From Cellulomonas sp. B6 (GTDB taxonomy: Bacteria; Actinomycetota; Actinomycetes; Actinomycetales; Cellulomonadaceae): a stretch of DNA of 37,900 nucleotides. Position 1 is the stretch's first letter. The number at the start of each line of letters is the position of its first letter. Below, piece after piece: positions 7,021 through 15,543 of this stretch. Made by a program: the position numbers and the translations under genes. The notes under the pieces were generated by a model. It did no database searches. It had not been told where the DNA came from and saw nothing but the letters and a program-made list of their open reading frames with translations. The stretch spans positions 1 through 37,900 of the forward strand of contig NZ_LNTD01000188.1 in the NCBI RefSeq assembly GCF_001462455.1, written 5' to 3'.

Positions 7021-8481
7021 GTGGACGTCGGGACGCGGCAGGTCCGCCTGGACGCCGGGCTCGTGCGCGGCTGGGCCGCCACGGCCGTCGCCGCCTGCGC
7101 GGCCGCGCGGGAGCGCATCGACGCGGTCAACGTCTTCCCCGTCCCCGACGGCGACACGGGCTCGAACGTCGCCCTCACGGTCGCGGGTGGTGCGGCAGCC
7201 CTCGACGGCCTGCCCGCCGCCGCGCCGTGGCACGAGGCGGTCACGGCGTTCGCGCACGGAGCCGCGCGTGCGGCCCGAGGGAACTCGGGCGTGATCCTGA
7301 GCCAGTGGCTCGTCGGCCTGGCGCACGGCCTGGGCGCCGCCGACGCGGCGGGGGGAGCCGAGCAGGTCGACCCGGACCGCCTGGCGTGCGCGCTGACCGC
7401 GGCCGCCGACGCGGCCGTGACCGCGGTCCCCGACCCGCAGGAGGGCACGGTGCTGACCGTCGCGCGGGACGTCGCGCGCACCGTGCGTGCGGGCCGCACC
7501 GCGGCAGGAGCGGCGGCCGACCTCCTCGCGCAGGCCGTGGACGCCGCGCGCGACGACCTGCGCCGGACCAGCGCGGGGCACGACGTGCTGCGTGCCGCGC
7601 GCGTGGTCGACGCGGGAGCCTGCGGCCTGCTCGTCGTCCTCGACGCGCTCGTCGCCGCCCTCCGCGGCCGGGACGCGTCCGCGGTCGACCTCGCGTGGCT
7701 CCCGCAGGTCGGCCCCGACGTGCTCGCGGGCTGCGCGTCGGGATCCGGCGGCGCGTTCGAGGTGATGATGCTCGTGCGGGACGTCGCGGGGGCACGGCTC
7801 GCCACGGCGCTGCAGGCCGTCGGCGACGCGGTCGCCGTCGCCGACGCGGGGGGGCTGCTGCACGCGCACGTCCACACCGACCGCCCCGCCGCGGCGCTCG
7901 CCACGGTCGCCGCCGCGGCGCGCAGCCAGGTGGTCGTCCGCCGGATCGAGGAGCCGCCGCCGACGGCGCGCGGGCTCGTCGTGCTCACGCCGTCGCCCGG
8001 GCTGGCCGCGTGGTTCGCGACGTGCGGTGCGGTGACGCTCGTCGGGGACGCGCCGGGCGTCGACGAGGTCGTGCGCGCGGCGCGGGACACCCGGACGGGT
8101 CGCGCCGTGGTCGTCGACGCGGGGACCGGCGCGCCCGTCCCGGGTGACCTGGACGTCGTCGCCGCCACGGGCGACGGGCCGGCCGTGGTGGCGTGCCTCG
8201 CGCTCGTCGCGGACGACGCGGCGGACCCGGGAGCGGCCCGCGCGGCGCTGCACCGCCTGGCCGCGGCGACGACGGACGCGCACGAGGCGGTGCCCGGCCT
8301 CGTCGCGCGCCTCCTCGCGGCGGTCCCGGGCGCGCAGGCCGTCACGCTCGTGCACGGCGAGGAGGTCGACGAGCGCGCGGCTGCGACCGTCGCGGCCGCC
8401 GTCGCGGGCGCGTACGCGGACCTCGAGGTCGTCGTCACGGGGCCCGCCCGCGGCGACGCGTGGTGGGTGGGGGTCGACTGA
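7021..8481 (+). CDS. DAK2-domain protein, FakA/YloV-like kinase
   Basis: 486-residue cytosolic protein with the N-terminal DAK2 nucleotide-binding domain: NVFPVPDGDTGSNV at residues 37-50 carries the metal-binding aspartates, and ARGNSGVILSQWL near 88 and DAGACGLLVVLDAL near 198 complete the site. The rest matches the middle and C-terminal domains of FakA, the ATP-binding subunit of fatty acid kinase that phosphorylates fatty acids presented by FakB. It is somewhat shorter than the firmicute proteins (about 550). The GTG start has GGAGG 5 nt upstream. recG starts 1 nt after its stop; this pairing is conserved in actinobacteria. No FakB gene lies in the window, so fatty-acid kinase activity is inferred from family only. 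Confidence 0.9.
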   Translation: MDVGTRQVRLDAGLVRGWAATAVAACAAARERIDAVNVFPVPDGDTGSNVALTVAGGAAALDGLPAAAPWHEAVTAFAHGAARAARGNSGVILSQWLVGLAHGLGAADAAGGAEQVDPDRLACALTAAADAAVTAVPDPQEGTVLTVARDVARTVRAGRTAAGAAADLLAQAVDAARDDLRRTSAGHDVLRAARVVDAGACGLLVVLDALVAALRGRDASAVDLAWLPQVGPDVLAGCASGSGGAFEVMMLVRDVAGARLATALQAVGDAVAVADAGGLLHAHVHTDRPAAALATVAAAARSQVVVRRIEEPPPTARGLVVLTPSPGLAAWFATCGAVTLVGDAPGVDEVVRAARDTRTGRAVVVDAGTGAPVPGDLDVVAATGDGPAVVACLALVADDAADPGAARAALHRLAAATTDAHEAVPGLVARLLAAVPGAQAVTLVHGEEVDERAAATVAAAVAGAYADLEVVVTGPARGDAWWVGVD

Positions 8482-8482
8482 C

Positions 8483-10720
8483 GTGATCGCCGCCGACCCG
8501 CTCGACGTCCCGCTCGCCAAGAAGTTCGGGGCGCGCACCGCCAAGCCGCTGGCCAAGCTGGGCCTGACCACGACCGGTGACCTGCTGCGCCACTACCCGC
8601 GCCGGTACGCCGAGCCCGGGACGCTCACCGACATCGCGAGCCTGCAGGTGGGTGAGCACGTCACGGTCGTGGCCGAGGTGGTGCGCAGCTCGGCGCGCCC
8701 GACGTCGCAGGGGCGGGGTCTGCTGCAGGCCACGATCACCGACGGCACGCACCGGCTGGAGCTGACGTTCTTCGCGTCCAACGTGCACAAGCTCGAGTGG
8801 CGCAAGGGCCAGCTCCGCCCGGGTCGGCGCGGCCTGTTCTGGGGGACGGTGTCGGTGTACCGCGACACGCTGCAGCTCACGCAGCCCGAGTGCCGGCTGT
8901 TCGGTGGCGACGACGACGACGAGGACGAGGCGCTGCTCGAGGCCGAGCGGCCGATCCCGGTGTACCCGGCGGTCGCCGGCTTCGACTCCACGAAGATCGG
9001 GCAGGCCGTGCGCACGGTCCTGGACCCGCTGCGCGAGGAGGACGTGCCCGACCCCGTGCCGGACCACCTGCGCGAGCGCGACGGCCTGCCCACGCTCCTG
9101 GAGGCGCTGCGCCTCGTGCACGTGCCCCACGACGAGGCGCAGTGGCGCCGCGGTCGCGCGCGGCTGCGGTACGAGGAGGCGCTCGTGCTGCAGGCCGAGC
9201 TCGCGCGCCGCCGAGCGCGGGTCGCGCTCACCGAGGCCGTCGCGCGCCCGCCCCGGGCCGGCGGCCTGCTCGACGCGTTCGACGCGCGCCTGCCGTTCAC
9301 GCTGACCGCCGGGCAGCGGGCGGTCGGCGAGGAGATCGCCGCCGAGCTCGCGGCGGCGCGTCCCATGCAGCGGCTCCTGCAGGGCGAGGTCGGCTCGGGC
9401 AAGACCGTGGTCGCGCTGCGCGCGATGCTCCAGGTGGTCGACGCGGGCGGGCAGGCCGCGCTGCTCGCGCCCACCGAGGTCCTGGCGACCCAGCACGCCC
9501 GGACGCTGCGCGGGCTGCTGGGGGACCTCGCCGAGGGCGGCTTCCTCGGCGGTGCGAACGACGCGACCCGGGTCGTGCTGCTCACCGGCTCGCTGCCCAC
9601 CGCCGCGCGCCGCGAGGCGATGCTCGACGCCGCGAGCGGCGCCGCGGGCATCGTCGTCGGCACGCACGCGCTGCTGTCGGAGCACGTGCAGTTCGCGGAC
9701 CTCGGTCTGGTCGTCGTCGACGAGCAGCACCGGTTCGGGGTCGAGCAGCGCGACGCGCTGCGCGCCAAGGCCGCGCGCACGCCACACACGCTCGTGATGA
9801 CCGCGACCCCCATCCCGCGGACCGTCGCGATGACCGTCTTCGGCGATCTCGAGACGTCGGTGCTCGACCAGCTCCCCGCGGGGAGGCAGGGCATCACGAC
9901 GCACGTCGTGCCCGCCGACAACCCGCGCTGGACCGACCGCACGTGGCAGCGCGTGCGCGAGGAGGTCGACGGCGGCGGGCGCGCCTACGTCGTGTGCCCA
10001 CGGATCGACGGCGACGACGACGCGGGCGAGGCCGCGCGTGCGGCGGACGAGGACGGTGCCGACCTGCTCGTCGACGCCGACGTCCCCGCCGAGGACGCTC
10101 GCCGGCCGCTGCGCGCCGTGGTCGACGTCGCGCGCGAGCTGCGCGAGCGCCCCGACCTGGCGCACCTCGGGATCGGCGTGCTGCACGGCCGGATGCCCGC
10201 GGACGACAAGGAGCGCGCGTTCGCGGACTTCGCCTCGGGTGCCGCGCCCGTCCTCGTGTCGACCACCGTGATCGAGGTCGGCGTCGACGTGCCCGACGCG
10301 ACGGTGATGGTCGTGCTCGACGCCGACAGGTTCGGCCTGTCGCAGCTGCACCAGCTGCGCGGCCGGCTCGGCCGTGGGACCCGCCCGGGGCTGTGCCTGC
10401 TCGTCAGCGCGGCCGAGCCCGGGACCGACGCGCACACCCGCCTCGAGACCCTCGCGAGCACGACCGACGGCTTCGAGCTCGCGGCGCTCGACCTCGAGCT
10501 GCGGCACGAGGGCGACGTGCTGGGCGCCGCCCAGCACGGCAGCTCCAGCTCGTTGCGCCTGCTGCGCGTGACGCGCGACGCCACGGTCATCGAGCGCGCG
10601 CGGACCGACGCGCGCGCGCTGGTCGAGCAGGACGTCGACCTCGCGCCGTGGCCGTCGCTGCGCGAGGCGATCGAGGAGTCGCTCACGGGGGAGCGTGAGG
10701 AGTTCCTCGATCGCGCGTGA
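8483..10720 (+). CDS. recG: ATP-dependent DNA helicase RecG
   Basis: Branch-migrating helicase that remodels stalled replication forks and Holliday junctions. The 745-residue protein has an N-terminal wedge/OB region (GDLLRHYPRRYAEPG near residue 33, and TVVAEVVRSS), then two helicase lobes: Walker A GEVGSGKT near 302, DEQH box VVDEQHRFGVEQRD near 411, motif III TATPIPRT, and lobe 2 with GIGVLHGRMPADDKE, VSTTVIEVGVDVPDA and QLHQLRGRLGRG. The GTG start is 1 nt after the DAK2 stop. An Asp/Glu-rich insert (IDGDDDAGEAARAADEDGAD near 510) sits in lobe 2 and is common in actinobacterial RecG. Complete. Confidence 0.97.
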   Translation: MIAADPLDVPLAKKFGARTAKPLAKLGLTTTGDLLRHYPRRYAEPGTLTDIASLQVGEHVTVVAEVVRSSARPTSQGRGLLQATITDGTHRLELTFFASNVHKLEWRKGQLRPGRRGLFWGTVSVYRDTLQLTQPECRLFGGDDDDEDEALLEAERPIPVYPAVAGFDSTKIGQAVRTVLDPLREEDVPDPVPDHLRERDGLPTLLEALRLVHVPHDEAQWRRGRARLRYEEALVLQAELARRRARVALTEAVARPPRAGGLLDAFDARLPFTLTAGQRAVGEEIAAELAAARPMQRLLQGEVGSGKTVVALRAMLQVVDAGGQAALLAPTEVLATQHARTLRGLLGDLAEGGFLGGANDATRVVLLTGSLPTAARREAMLDAASGAAGIVVGTHALLSEHVQFADLGLVVVDEQHRFGVEQRDALRAKAARTPHTLVMTATPIPRTVAMTVFGDLETSVLDQLPAGRQGITTHVVPADNPRWTDRTWQRVREEVDGGGRAYVVCPRIDGDDDAGEAARAADEDGADLLVDADVPAEDARRPLRAVVDVARELRERPDLAHLGIGVLHGRMPADDKERAFADFASGAAPVLVSTTVIEVGVDVPDATVMVVLDADRFGLSQLHQLRGRLGRGTRPGLCLLVSAAEPGTDAHTRLETLASTTDGFELAALDLELRHEGDVLGAAQHGSSSSLRLLRVTRDATVIERARTDARALVEQDVDLAPWPSLREAIEESLTGEREEFLDRA

Positions 10721-10721
10721 C

Positions 10722-10727
10722 TACCCT
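10722..10727 (+). promoter_or_regulatory. Leaderless-type -10 (TACCCT) of the ABC ATPase gene
   Basis: TACCCT, 6 nt, then ATG at 10734, with no Shine-Dalgarno. It suggests that the ABC-rsmD genes have their own promoter even though they follow recG by only 13 bp. Confidence 0.55.
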
Positions 10728-10733
10728 GGCGCC

Positions 10734-11420
10734 ATGGCTCCCGTGGTGCGCGCGCGCAACCTGCAGGTCGGCTACGGGGAGGCACCCGTGTGCGCCCCCG
10801 TGTCGTTCACCCTCGGCGAGGGGCGTGCGGTCGCGCTCGTGGGCGCCAACGGCTCCGGCAAGTCGACGGTCCTCAAGACCGTCATCGGCCTGCTGACACC
10901 GGTCGGCGGCTCGGTCGAGGTGCTCGGGCGCCCGGTCGACGAGCGCGACGTGCAGTTCCGTCGCGAGGTGTCCGCCGTGCTCGACGACGACGCGTACTTC
11001 CCGGCCCTCACGGTCGCCGAGCACCTGTACCTCACGGCGCGCGGGCACGGCGTCATGGGCGCGCAGCAGGAGGTCGACGTGCTGCTCGAGGAGTTTGGGC
11101 TGGCCGACCACGCGCGCGCGACGCCCGTGTCGCTGTCCTCCGGCCAGCGTCGGCGCCTGCTGCTCGCTGCGGGCTTCGCGCGGCCCCGCTCGCTGCTGGT
11201 CCTCGACGAGCCCGAGCAGCGGCTCGACCAGCGCATGCGTGCCCGTCTGGCCGACCGGCTGCGGGCCGAGCGCGAGGCGGGCGGTGCGGTGCTGATCGCG
11301 ACGCACGACCCCGACCTCGTCGCCGCGGTGTGCACGCAGGCCGTGCTGGTGGACGACCACGCGTCGGTCGTGCTGTCCGCCGCCGAGGCCGCCGACCGCA
11401 TCGCGCGGGTCGCGCTGTGA
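10734..11420 (+). CDS. ABC transporter ATP-binding protein
   Basis: 228-residue nucleotide-binding subunit. Walker A GANGSGKST at residues 37-45, signature LSSGQRRRLLLAAGFA near 140, Walker B SLLVLDEP followed by an unusual D-loop EQRLD in place of SALD, and H-loop ATHDPDLV near 190. The Q-loop region reads AVLDDDAYFPALTVAEHL, without an obvious glutamine at the usual place. The next gene starts within its stop codon (GTGA), so the two products very likely form one transporter. The class resembles exporters of the CcmA/DrrA type. Substrate unknown. Confidence 0.9.
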   Translation: MAPVVRARNLQVGYGEAPVCAPVSFTLGEGRAVALVGANGSGKSTVLKTVIGLLTPVGGSVEVLGRPVDERDVQFRREVSAVLDDDAYFPALTVAEHLYLTARGHGVMGAQQEVDVLLEEFGLADHARATPVSLSSGQRRRLLLAAGFARPRSLLVLDEPEQRLDQRMRARLADRLRAEREAGGAVLIATHDPDLVAAVCTQAVLVDDHASVVLSAAEAADRIARVAL

Positions 11421-13132
11421 CCTCGGTCCGTGAGCCCGGGGACGCGCGCGGCGACGCCGACCCGCGGACCGTGGACCTCGGCGCCGCCGACGTGGACGAC
11501 GACGGCCCGGCCCCTGCGGACCTCGGGCCCCACGACCTCGACGACGACCCGCGCGTCGGCGACTTCGAGCTCGGTGAGGTGCCGTCGGCCCGCTCGATCC
11601 GTCGCTTCACGGCGCGCGCCGCGCGCGCCCGTGCGGGGGCGAGCGTCGGCTCGCTCCTCACGGACGTCTACACGGCCGTCACGAGCGTGGTCATCTCGGT
11701 GCTCATCGTGCTGGGCGTGGTCCAGCAGCTCGGCGAGGCCCTGCCCCCGGCGCCGCCCGTGCACGCGCCCGGCGGCCTGAGCCTGCCGGCGCTGGTCGCG
11801 GTCCTGCTGCTCGCCGCGGTCGGTGCCCTGCTGTCCACCGCCGGGCGCCTCGGCCCCGTCGGTGCCGAGGGTCCGCAGGCCGCCTGGTGGCTCGCGCTGC
11901 CCGTGGACCGTCGCGGCCTGCTGCGCCCGGCGGCCGCGCGTGGCCCGGTGGTCGCCGCGCTCGCGGGCGCCGCGGTCGTCGTCGTGCTCGAGGCGGGCCT
12001 GCTCGCGTCGAGCGGCGCCACCCTGGTGCGCGCGGGGTTGCTCGGTGCGCTCGTCGCGGCCGTCGTGGTGCTGCTCGCGGCGGTCGCGCAGTCCCGCGGC
12101 GTGCCGCGTCGTCGCACCGCCGTGGCCGGCGACCTCGTGCTCGTCGCGGCGCCGGTCGTGGCCGTCGCGCTCGTCCTCACCGGGCGGACGCCCACCGCGC
12201 TGCCCGCGCCGTCGTGGGGCGTCGTCGTCGTCGCCGCGGTCGTGGCAGGGCTGCTGGCGGCGCTGGTGGACGCGCGGCTCGGTGCGCTGCCCGGCCGCAC
12301 GCTGCGCGAGGGGGGCTCGGCCGCGACGCAGGCCGTCGGCGCCGTCGTCTCGCTCGACTCGCGCGAGCTGGGCCGCGCGCTCACGGGCGGTGCGGCCGCG
12401 TCGTCGCACCGCCGCGTCTCGCGCCTGCGGACCGCGCGCGGACCCGCGACCGCGCTCGTCACGGCCGATCTCGTGGTGCTGCGACGCTCCCTGCGGCACG
12501 TCGTGCAGCTCGTCGTCGCCGCCGGGCTGCCGGTGCTCGCGACGGTCGTCCCGCAGCTGGCCAGCACGGTCGGGGTGCTCCTCGCGGTGCTCGTCGGGGG
12601 ATGGATGGCCGCGAGCGCGAGCGCCGAGGGCGCCCGGTGGGCCGAGATGGCGCCGGTCGTCGACCGGCTGCTGCCGCTCGAGGCGCGCACCGTGCGTCGG
12701 TTGCGGATGGTCGTGCCGGGCGTCGCGGTGCTGCTCTGGACGGTCGTCGCGCTGGGAGCGGTGGGGATCTGGGCCGGCGCGCCCCTCGACTGGGTCCTGC
12801 TGGGGCTCGCGGCGGTGCCCGTGTGGGCGGCGGCGGCCGTGCGCGCCGCGTACCGGCCCGCACCGAGCTGGGACAAGCCGCTGGTGGCGACGCCCGCGGG
12901 CGCCCTGCCGACGGGCGTGCTGCAGGTCGTCGCCCGCGGCCCGGACCTCATCGCGTTCTGCCTCCTCCCGCTGTGGATCGCGATCGGCCTCCACACGGTC
13001 ACCACGGTCATGGTGACGGCGCAGGTCGTGCTCTCGACCGTCGCCGTGCTCATCGGCTCCTCGGTGCACGACAAGGGGTGGCTCGAGCGCATGATGGAGG
13101 AGCAGGACGAGCGCAAGAAGGCCGGCGCATGA
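11417..13132 (+). CDS. Large membrane protein, probable ABC permease partner (DUF6297-like)
   Basis: 571 residues with an acidic, disordered cytosolic N-terminus (about 1-55, rich in Asp) and then 10-12 hydrophobic helices, arranged in two blocks (about 75-290 and 345-545) separated by an Arg-rich cytosolic segment (RELGRALTGG... and SHRRVSRLRTARG). The C-terminus is charged (MMEEQDERKKAGA). It is coupled to the ABC ATPase by a GTGA overlap and to rsmD by an ATGA overlap. I assign it as the permease of that ATPase on context; it resembles an actinobacterial family annotated DUF6297, a name given from memory. Two six-helix blocks in one chain would make a complete permease pair. Substrate unknown. 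Confidence 0.78.
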   Translation: MTSVREPGDARGDADPRTVDLGAADVDDDGPAPADLGPHDLDDDPRVGDFELGEVPSARSIRRFTARAARARAGASVGSLLTDVYTAVTSVVISVLIVLGVVQQLGEALPPAPPVHAPGGLSLPALVAVLLLAAVGALLSTAGRLGPVGAEGPQAAWWLALPVDRRGLLRPAAARGPVVAALAGAAVVVVLEAGLLASSGATLVRAGLLGALVAAVVVLLAAVAQSRGVPRRRTAVAGDLVLVAAPVVAVALVLTGRTPTALPAPSWGVVVVAAVVAGLLAALVDARLGALPGRTLREGGSAATQAVGAVVSLDSRELGRALTGGAAASSHRRVSRLRTARGPATALVTADLVVLRRSLRHVVQLVVAAGLPVLATVVPQLASTVGVLLAVLVGGWMAASASAEGARWAEMAPVVDRLLPLEARTVRRLRMVVPGVAVLLWTVVALGAVGIWAGAPLDWVLLGLAAVPVWAAAAVRAAYRPAPSWDKPLVATPAGALPTGVLQVVARGPDLIAFCLLPLWIAIGLHTVTTVMVTAQVVLSTVAVLIGSSVHDKGWLERMMEEQDERKKAGA

Positions 13133-13704
13133 CGCGCGTCGTCGCCGGCACGGCGGGCGGGCGCACGCTCGTGGTGCCGTCGTCGGGCACGCGACCGACC
13201 AGCGAACGCGTCCGTGAGGCGCTGTTCTCGCGGCTCGAGCACCTCGACGCGGTCGAGGACGCGCGCGTGCTCGACCTCTTCGCGGGTTCGGGTGCCCTGG
13301 GGTTCGAGGCCGTCAGCCGCGGTGCCCGCAGCGCCGTGCTGGTCGACAGCGCGCGCGTCGCGGTCGACGCCTGCCGCCGCAACGCCCGGTCGCTCGGGCT
13401 GGCGGACCGCGTCGACGTCGTCGCCGACCGGGTCGACCGGTACCTCGCGCGCCTCGCCCCCGCCGACGCGCCGGAACCCGCGGGAGCGTTCGACCTCGTG
13501 CTGCTCGACCCGCCCTACGACCTGGCGGACGACGTGCTGCAGGTGGCCGTCGACGGTGTCGCGCGCTGCGTCGCGCCCGGTGCGGTCGTGGTGGTCGAGC
13601 GGTCCACGCGCGCCTCGGCCCCGACCTGGCCCGCGCCGCTCGATGCGATCGACGACCGTCGCTACGGCGAGACCCGGGTGTGGTTCGCCGAGCGCCCGGT
13701 CTGA
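13129..13704 (+). CDS. rsmD: 16S rRNA (guanine966-N2)-methyltransferase
   Basis: Methylates G966 of 16S rRNA using S-adenosylmethionine. The 191-residue protein opens with the family signature MTRVVAGTAGGRTL and RPTSERVREALFSRLE, has the SAM-binding motif VLDLFAGSGALGFEAVSRGA near residue 45, and the catalytic LLDPPYD (N/DPPY) near 125. Length is typical. ATG overlaps the stop of the membrane protein as ATGA. In actinobacteria rsmD is normally followed directly by coaD; here a divergent GNAT gene is inserted between them. Confidence 0.96.
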   Translation: MTRVVAGTAGGRTLVVPSSGTRPTSERVREALFSRLEHLDAVEDARVLDLFAGSGALGFEAVSRGARSAVLVDSARVAVDACRRNARSLGLADRVDVVADRVDRYLARLAPADAPEPAGAFDLVLLDPPYDLADDVLQVAVDGVARCVAPGAVVVVERSTRASAPTWPAPLDAIDDRRYGETRVWFAERPV

Positions 13705-13765
13705 CGGGCGTCGCGGCTCCGCGGCGGGTCGTCGGCAGCGGTCGGGCCGGCGCCCGGCGGTGACG

Positions 13766-14374
13766 TCAGCGCACGTGCAGGACAGTGAGCGTCGGCCCGT
13801 CCGGCGCGAGGTCCACCGCACCGGCCCTCGTGCACCCGTGCCGCGCGTAGAAGGCGAGGTTGCGCGGGTCGCTCGTCGCGAGCCACGACGTGCCCGCCGC
13901 GGGACCGCGCAGCGCGTCCAGCCCCGCGCGCAGGAGCGTGCCCCCGAGACCGCGACCCTGGTGGTCGGGGTGCACGGCGAGGTAGTTGAGGTACGCGCCG
14001 GGCGTCTCCGGCGCGAGCGGGGCGGACCGGCCGAGCGCCGTCAGCACCTGCTCGGCGCGCGCCGCGCCGACCAGCGCGCGCAGGACGCCGGCCGGGCTCG
14101 GCAGGGTCGTCGGGGACCCGGGCTGCACGAGCACGACCCCCGCGGGCCGCCAGGCCGCGAGCCCGACGACGGCACCGCCGCCGACGGCGACGTCGACCCG
14201 GCCGTGCGCGACGTAGCGCTCGAGCGACGGACCCAGCCACGCCGCGCACGCGTCCGCCCGCGTCGCGTCGTCGGGGAGCACCCAGCGCATCAGCGGGTTG
14301 GTGCGGTAGGCGAGCGCGCACACCGTGCGCAGCGCGGGCAGGTCGGCGGCGGTCGCGCGGCGCAGGGTCGGCAC
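13766..14374 (-). CDS. GNAT-family N-acetyltransferase
   Basis: 202-residue predicted acetyltransferase. It starts PTLRRATAADLPALRTVCALAYRTNPLMRWVLPDD, has motif A LNYLAVHPDHQGRGLGGTLLRAGLDAL (near residues 130-155) with the acetyl-CoA loop HQGRGLG, and a C-terminal NLAFYARHGC tyrosine segment. The substrate is unknown; the opening resembles a GNAT group annotated as acting on small molecules. GTG start with TAGCGT 6 nt upstream and no ribosome binding site. It lies between rsmD and coaD on the opposite strand, breaking an otherwise conserved pair, so it may be an insertion in this lineage. Confidence 0.88.
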   Translation of the reverse strand: MPTLRRATAADLPALRTVCALAYRTNPLMRWVLPDDATRADACAAWLGPSLERYVAHGRVDVAVGGGAVVGLAAWRPAGVVLVQPGSPTTLPSPAGVLRALVGAARAEQVLTALGRSAPLAPETPGAYLNYLAVHPDHQGRGLGGTLLRAGLDALRGPAAGTSWLATSDPRNLAFYARHGCTRAGAVDLAPDGPTLTVLHVR

Positions 14375-14380
14375 GCGGCC

Positions 14381-14386
14381 ACGCTA
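14381..14386 (-). promoter_or_regulatory. Leaderless-type -10 (TAGCGT) of the GNAT gene
   Basis: Minus-strand TAGCGT, 6 nt, then GTG at 14374; identical in sequence and spacing to the thiL and DUF3515 elements. Confidence 0.6.
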
Positions 14387-14429
14387 GCGGCGGCCGACGC
14401 GCCGCGCGGTCGTCCACGGGTGCGTGACG

Positions 14430-14435
14430 TAGGTT
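14430..14435 (+). promoter_or_regulatory. Leaderless-type -10 (TAGGTT) of coaD
   Basis: TAGGTT ends 7 nt before the GTG at 14443. No Shine-Dalgarno lies between. It is divergent from the GNAT promoter 44 bp away. Confidence 0.55.
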
Positions 14436-14442
14436 GGCGTCC

Positions 14443-14937
14443 GTGAGCACAGCGGTCTGCCCGGGGTCCTTCGACCCGATCACGCTCGGGCACGCGGACG
14501 TCGTGCGCCGCGCGCGGTCGATGTTCGACGAGGTCGTCGTGGCCGTCGCGCACAACGCGTCCAAGAGGGCGCTGCTGACGCCCGACGAGCGGGTCGCGCT
14601 CGCGGTCGACGCGCTCGCGGACCTGGACGGCGTGCGCGTGGTCGCGACGAGCGGCCTGCTGGTCGACCTCGTGCGCGAGGTCGGTGCGAGCGCTGTCGTC
14701 AAGGGGCTGCGCAGCGGTGCGGACCTCGACGCCGAGCACCCGATGGCGCTGATGAACCGGCACCTGTCGGGGGTCGAGACGGTCTTCGTGCTCGGCGACC
14801 CGGCGCTCGGGCACGTCGCGTCGTCGCTGGTCAAGGACGTCGCGCGGCACGGTGGACGGATCGAGGACATGGTGACGCCGGCGGTCGCGGCGGCGGTGCG
14901 CCGCGCGCTCGCGGCCGGGGGAGAGGACGGACGATGA
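14443..14937 (+). CDS. coaD: Phosphopantetheine adenylyltransferase
   Basis: Transfers AMP from ATP to 4'-phosphopantetheine, giving dephospho-CoA. The 164-residue nucleotidyltransferase has the N-terminal CPGSFDPITLGHADVV with the T/HxGH ATP-binding motif at residues 14-17, VKGLRSGADLD near 87, and a C-terminal ASSLVKDVA that corresponds to the ISSS-type ATP motif. Length is typical. GTG at 14443 is chosen over the TTG three codons upstream because the -10 element covers the TTG. The next gene overlaps its stop as ATGA. Confidence 0.96.
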   Translation: MSTAVCPGSFDPITLGHADVVRRARSMFDEVVVAVAHNASKRALLTPDERVALAVDALADLDGVRVVATSGLLVDLVREVGASAVVKGLRSGADLDAEHPMALMNRHLSGVETVFVLGDPALGHVASSLVKDVARHGGRIEDMVTPAVAAAVRRALAAGGEDGR

Positions 14938-15440
14938 CGGAGCAGGACGACACGCAGGAGCGCGTCGAGGGCGTCGGCGGCGTGCTCGACGCGCTCGAGC
15001 AGGCCGTGGTGCAGGCGCGCGCCATGCCGATGTCCTCGTCGGTGCTGGTCAACCGCGCCGAGCTGCTGGAGCTGGTCGACGAGGTGCGCGCGGCCCTGCC
15101 CGCGCAGCTGCACCGCGCGGACGAGGTGCTCGCGGACGCCGACGCGGCGCGGGCCCAGGCCCAGGCGGACGCCGACGCGGTGCTGGCGCGGGCACGGGCG
15201 CGGGCGGCCGAGCTGGTCGACCAGGAGAGCGTCGTGGCGCAGGCCCGCGAGCGGGCCGCGCAGATCGTCGCGGAGGCGCAGGAGACCGCCGAGGGTCTGC
15301 GTCGGGACGCGGACGACTACTGCGACCGGCGGCTCGCGGACTTCGAGATCGACCTGGGCAAGGTGCTGTCCCAGGTGCAGGCCGGCCGCGCCAAGCTCGC
15401 CGGCCGGCTCGCACCCGGCGACGGGGCCACCTCGGTCTGA
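14934..15440 (+). CDS. Coiled-coil protein, SepIVA/DivIVA-like
   Basis: 168 residues, almost entirely helical. An N-terminal helix (GVLDALEQAVVQARAMP) is followed by VLVNRAELLELVDEVRAALP, then a long Ala/Arg/Glu coiled coil (about 55-125) resembling ATP synthase subunit b, and DDYCDRRLADFEIDLGKVLSQVQAG near 127-150. Position between coaD and DUF177-rpmF-rnc matches the mycobacterial gene for SepIVA (Rv2927c), a DivIVA-related septation factor, though that protein is longer (about 245). A role in division or polar envelope growth is inferred from homology of position and form. ATG overlaps the coaD stop. Confidence 0.85.
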   Translation: MTEQDDTQERVEGVGGVLDALEQAVVQARAMPMSSSVLVNRAELLELVDEVRAALPAQLHRADEVLADADAARAQAQADADAVLARARARAAELVDQESVVAQARERAAQIVAEAQETAEGLRRDADDYCDRRLADFEIDLGKVLSQVQAGRAKLAGRLAPGDGATSV

Positions 15441-15457
15441 CCCGACGCACCGGCCGT

Positions 15458-15486
15458 TTGGGCGGGGGTCGCGGGTGCCGTACAGT
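15458..15486 (+). promoter_or_regulatory. Sigma-A type promoter of DUF177-rpmF-rnc-mutM
   Basis: TTGGGC (15458-15463), a 17-nt spacer and TACAGT (15481-15486) make a good housekeeping promoter. Transcription should start near 15493, giving a leader of about 100 nt before the DUF177 GTG. Confidence 0.65.
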
Positions 15487-15543
15487 TGTCCGCTGGTCCT
15501 GCCTGTCGTGGGCGCGGGCCGAGTCAGTCATGTCGCCACAACA

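Noticed and set aside
7018-7021. Tandem repeats before the DAK2 gene as a CRISPR array
   Set aside because: Units of 13 bp are contiguous with no spacers, and no cas genes are present.
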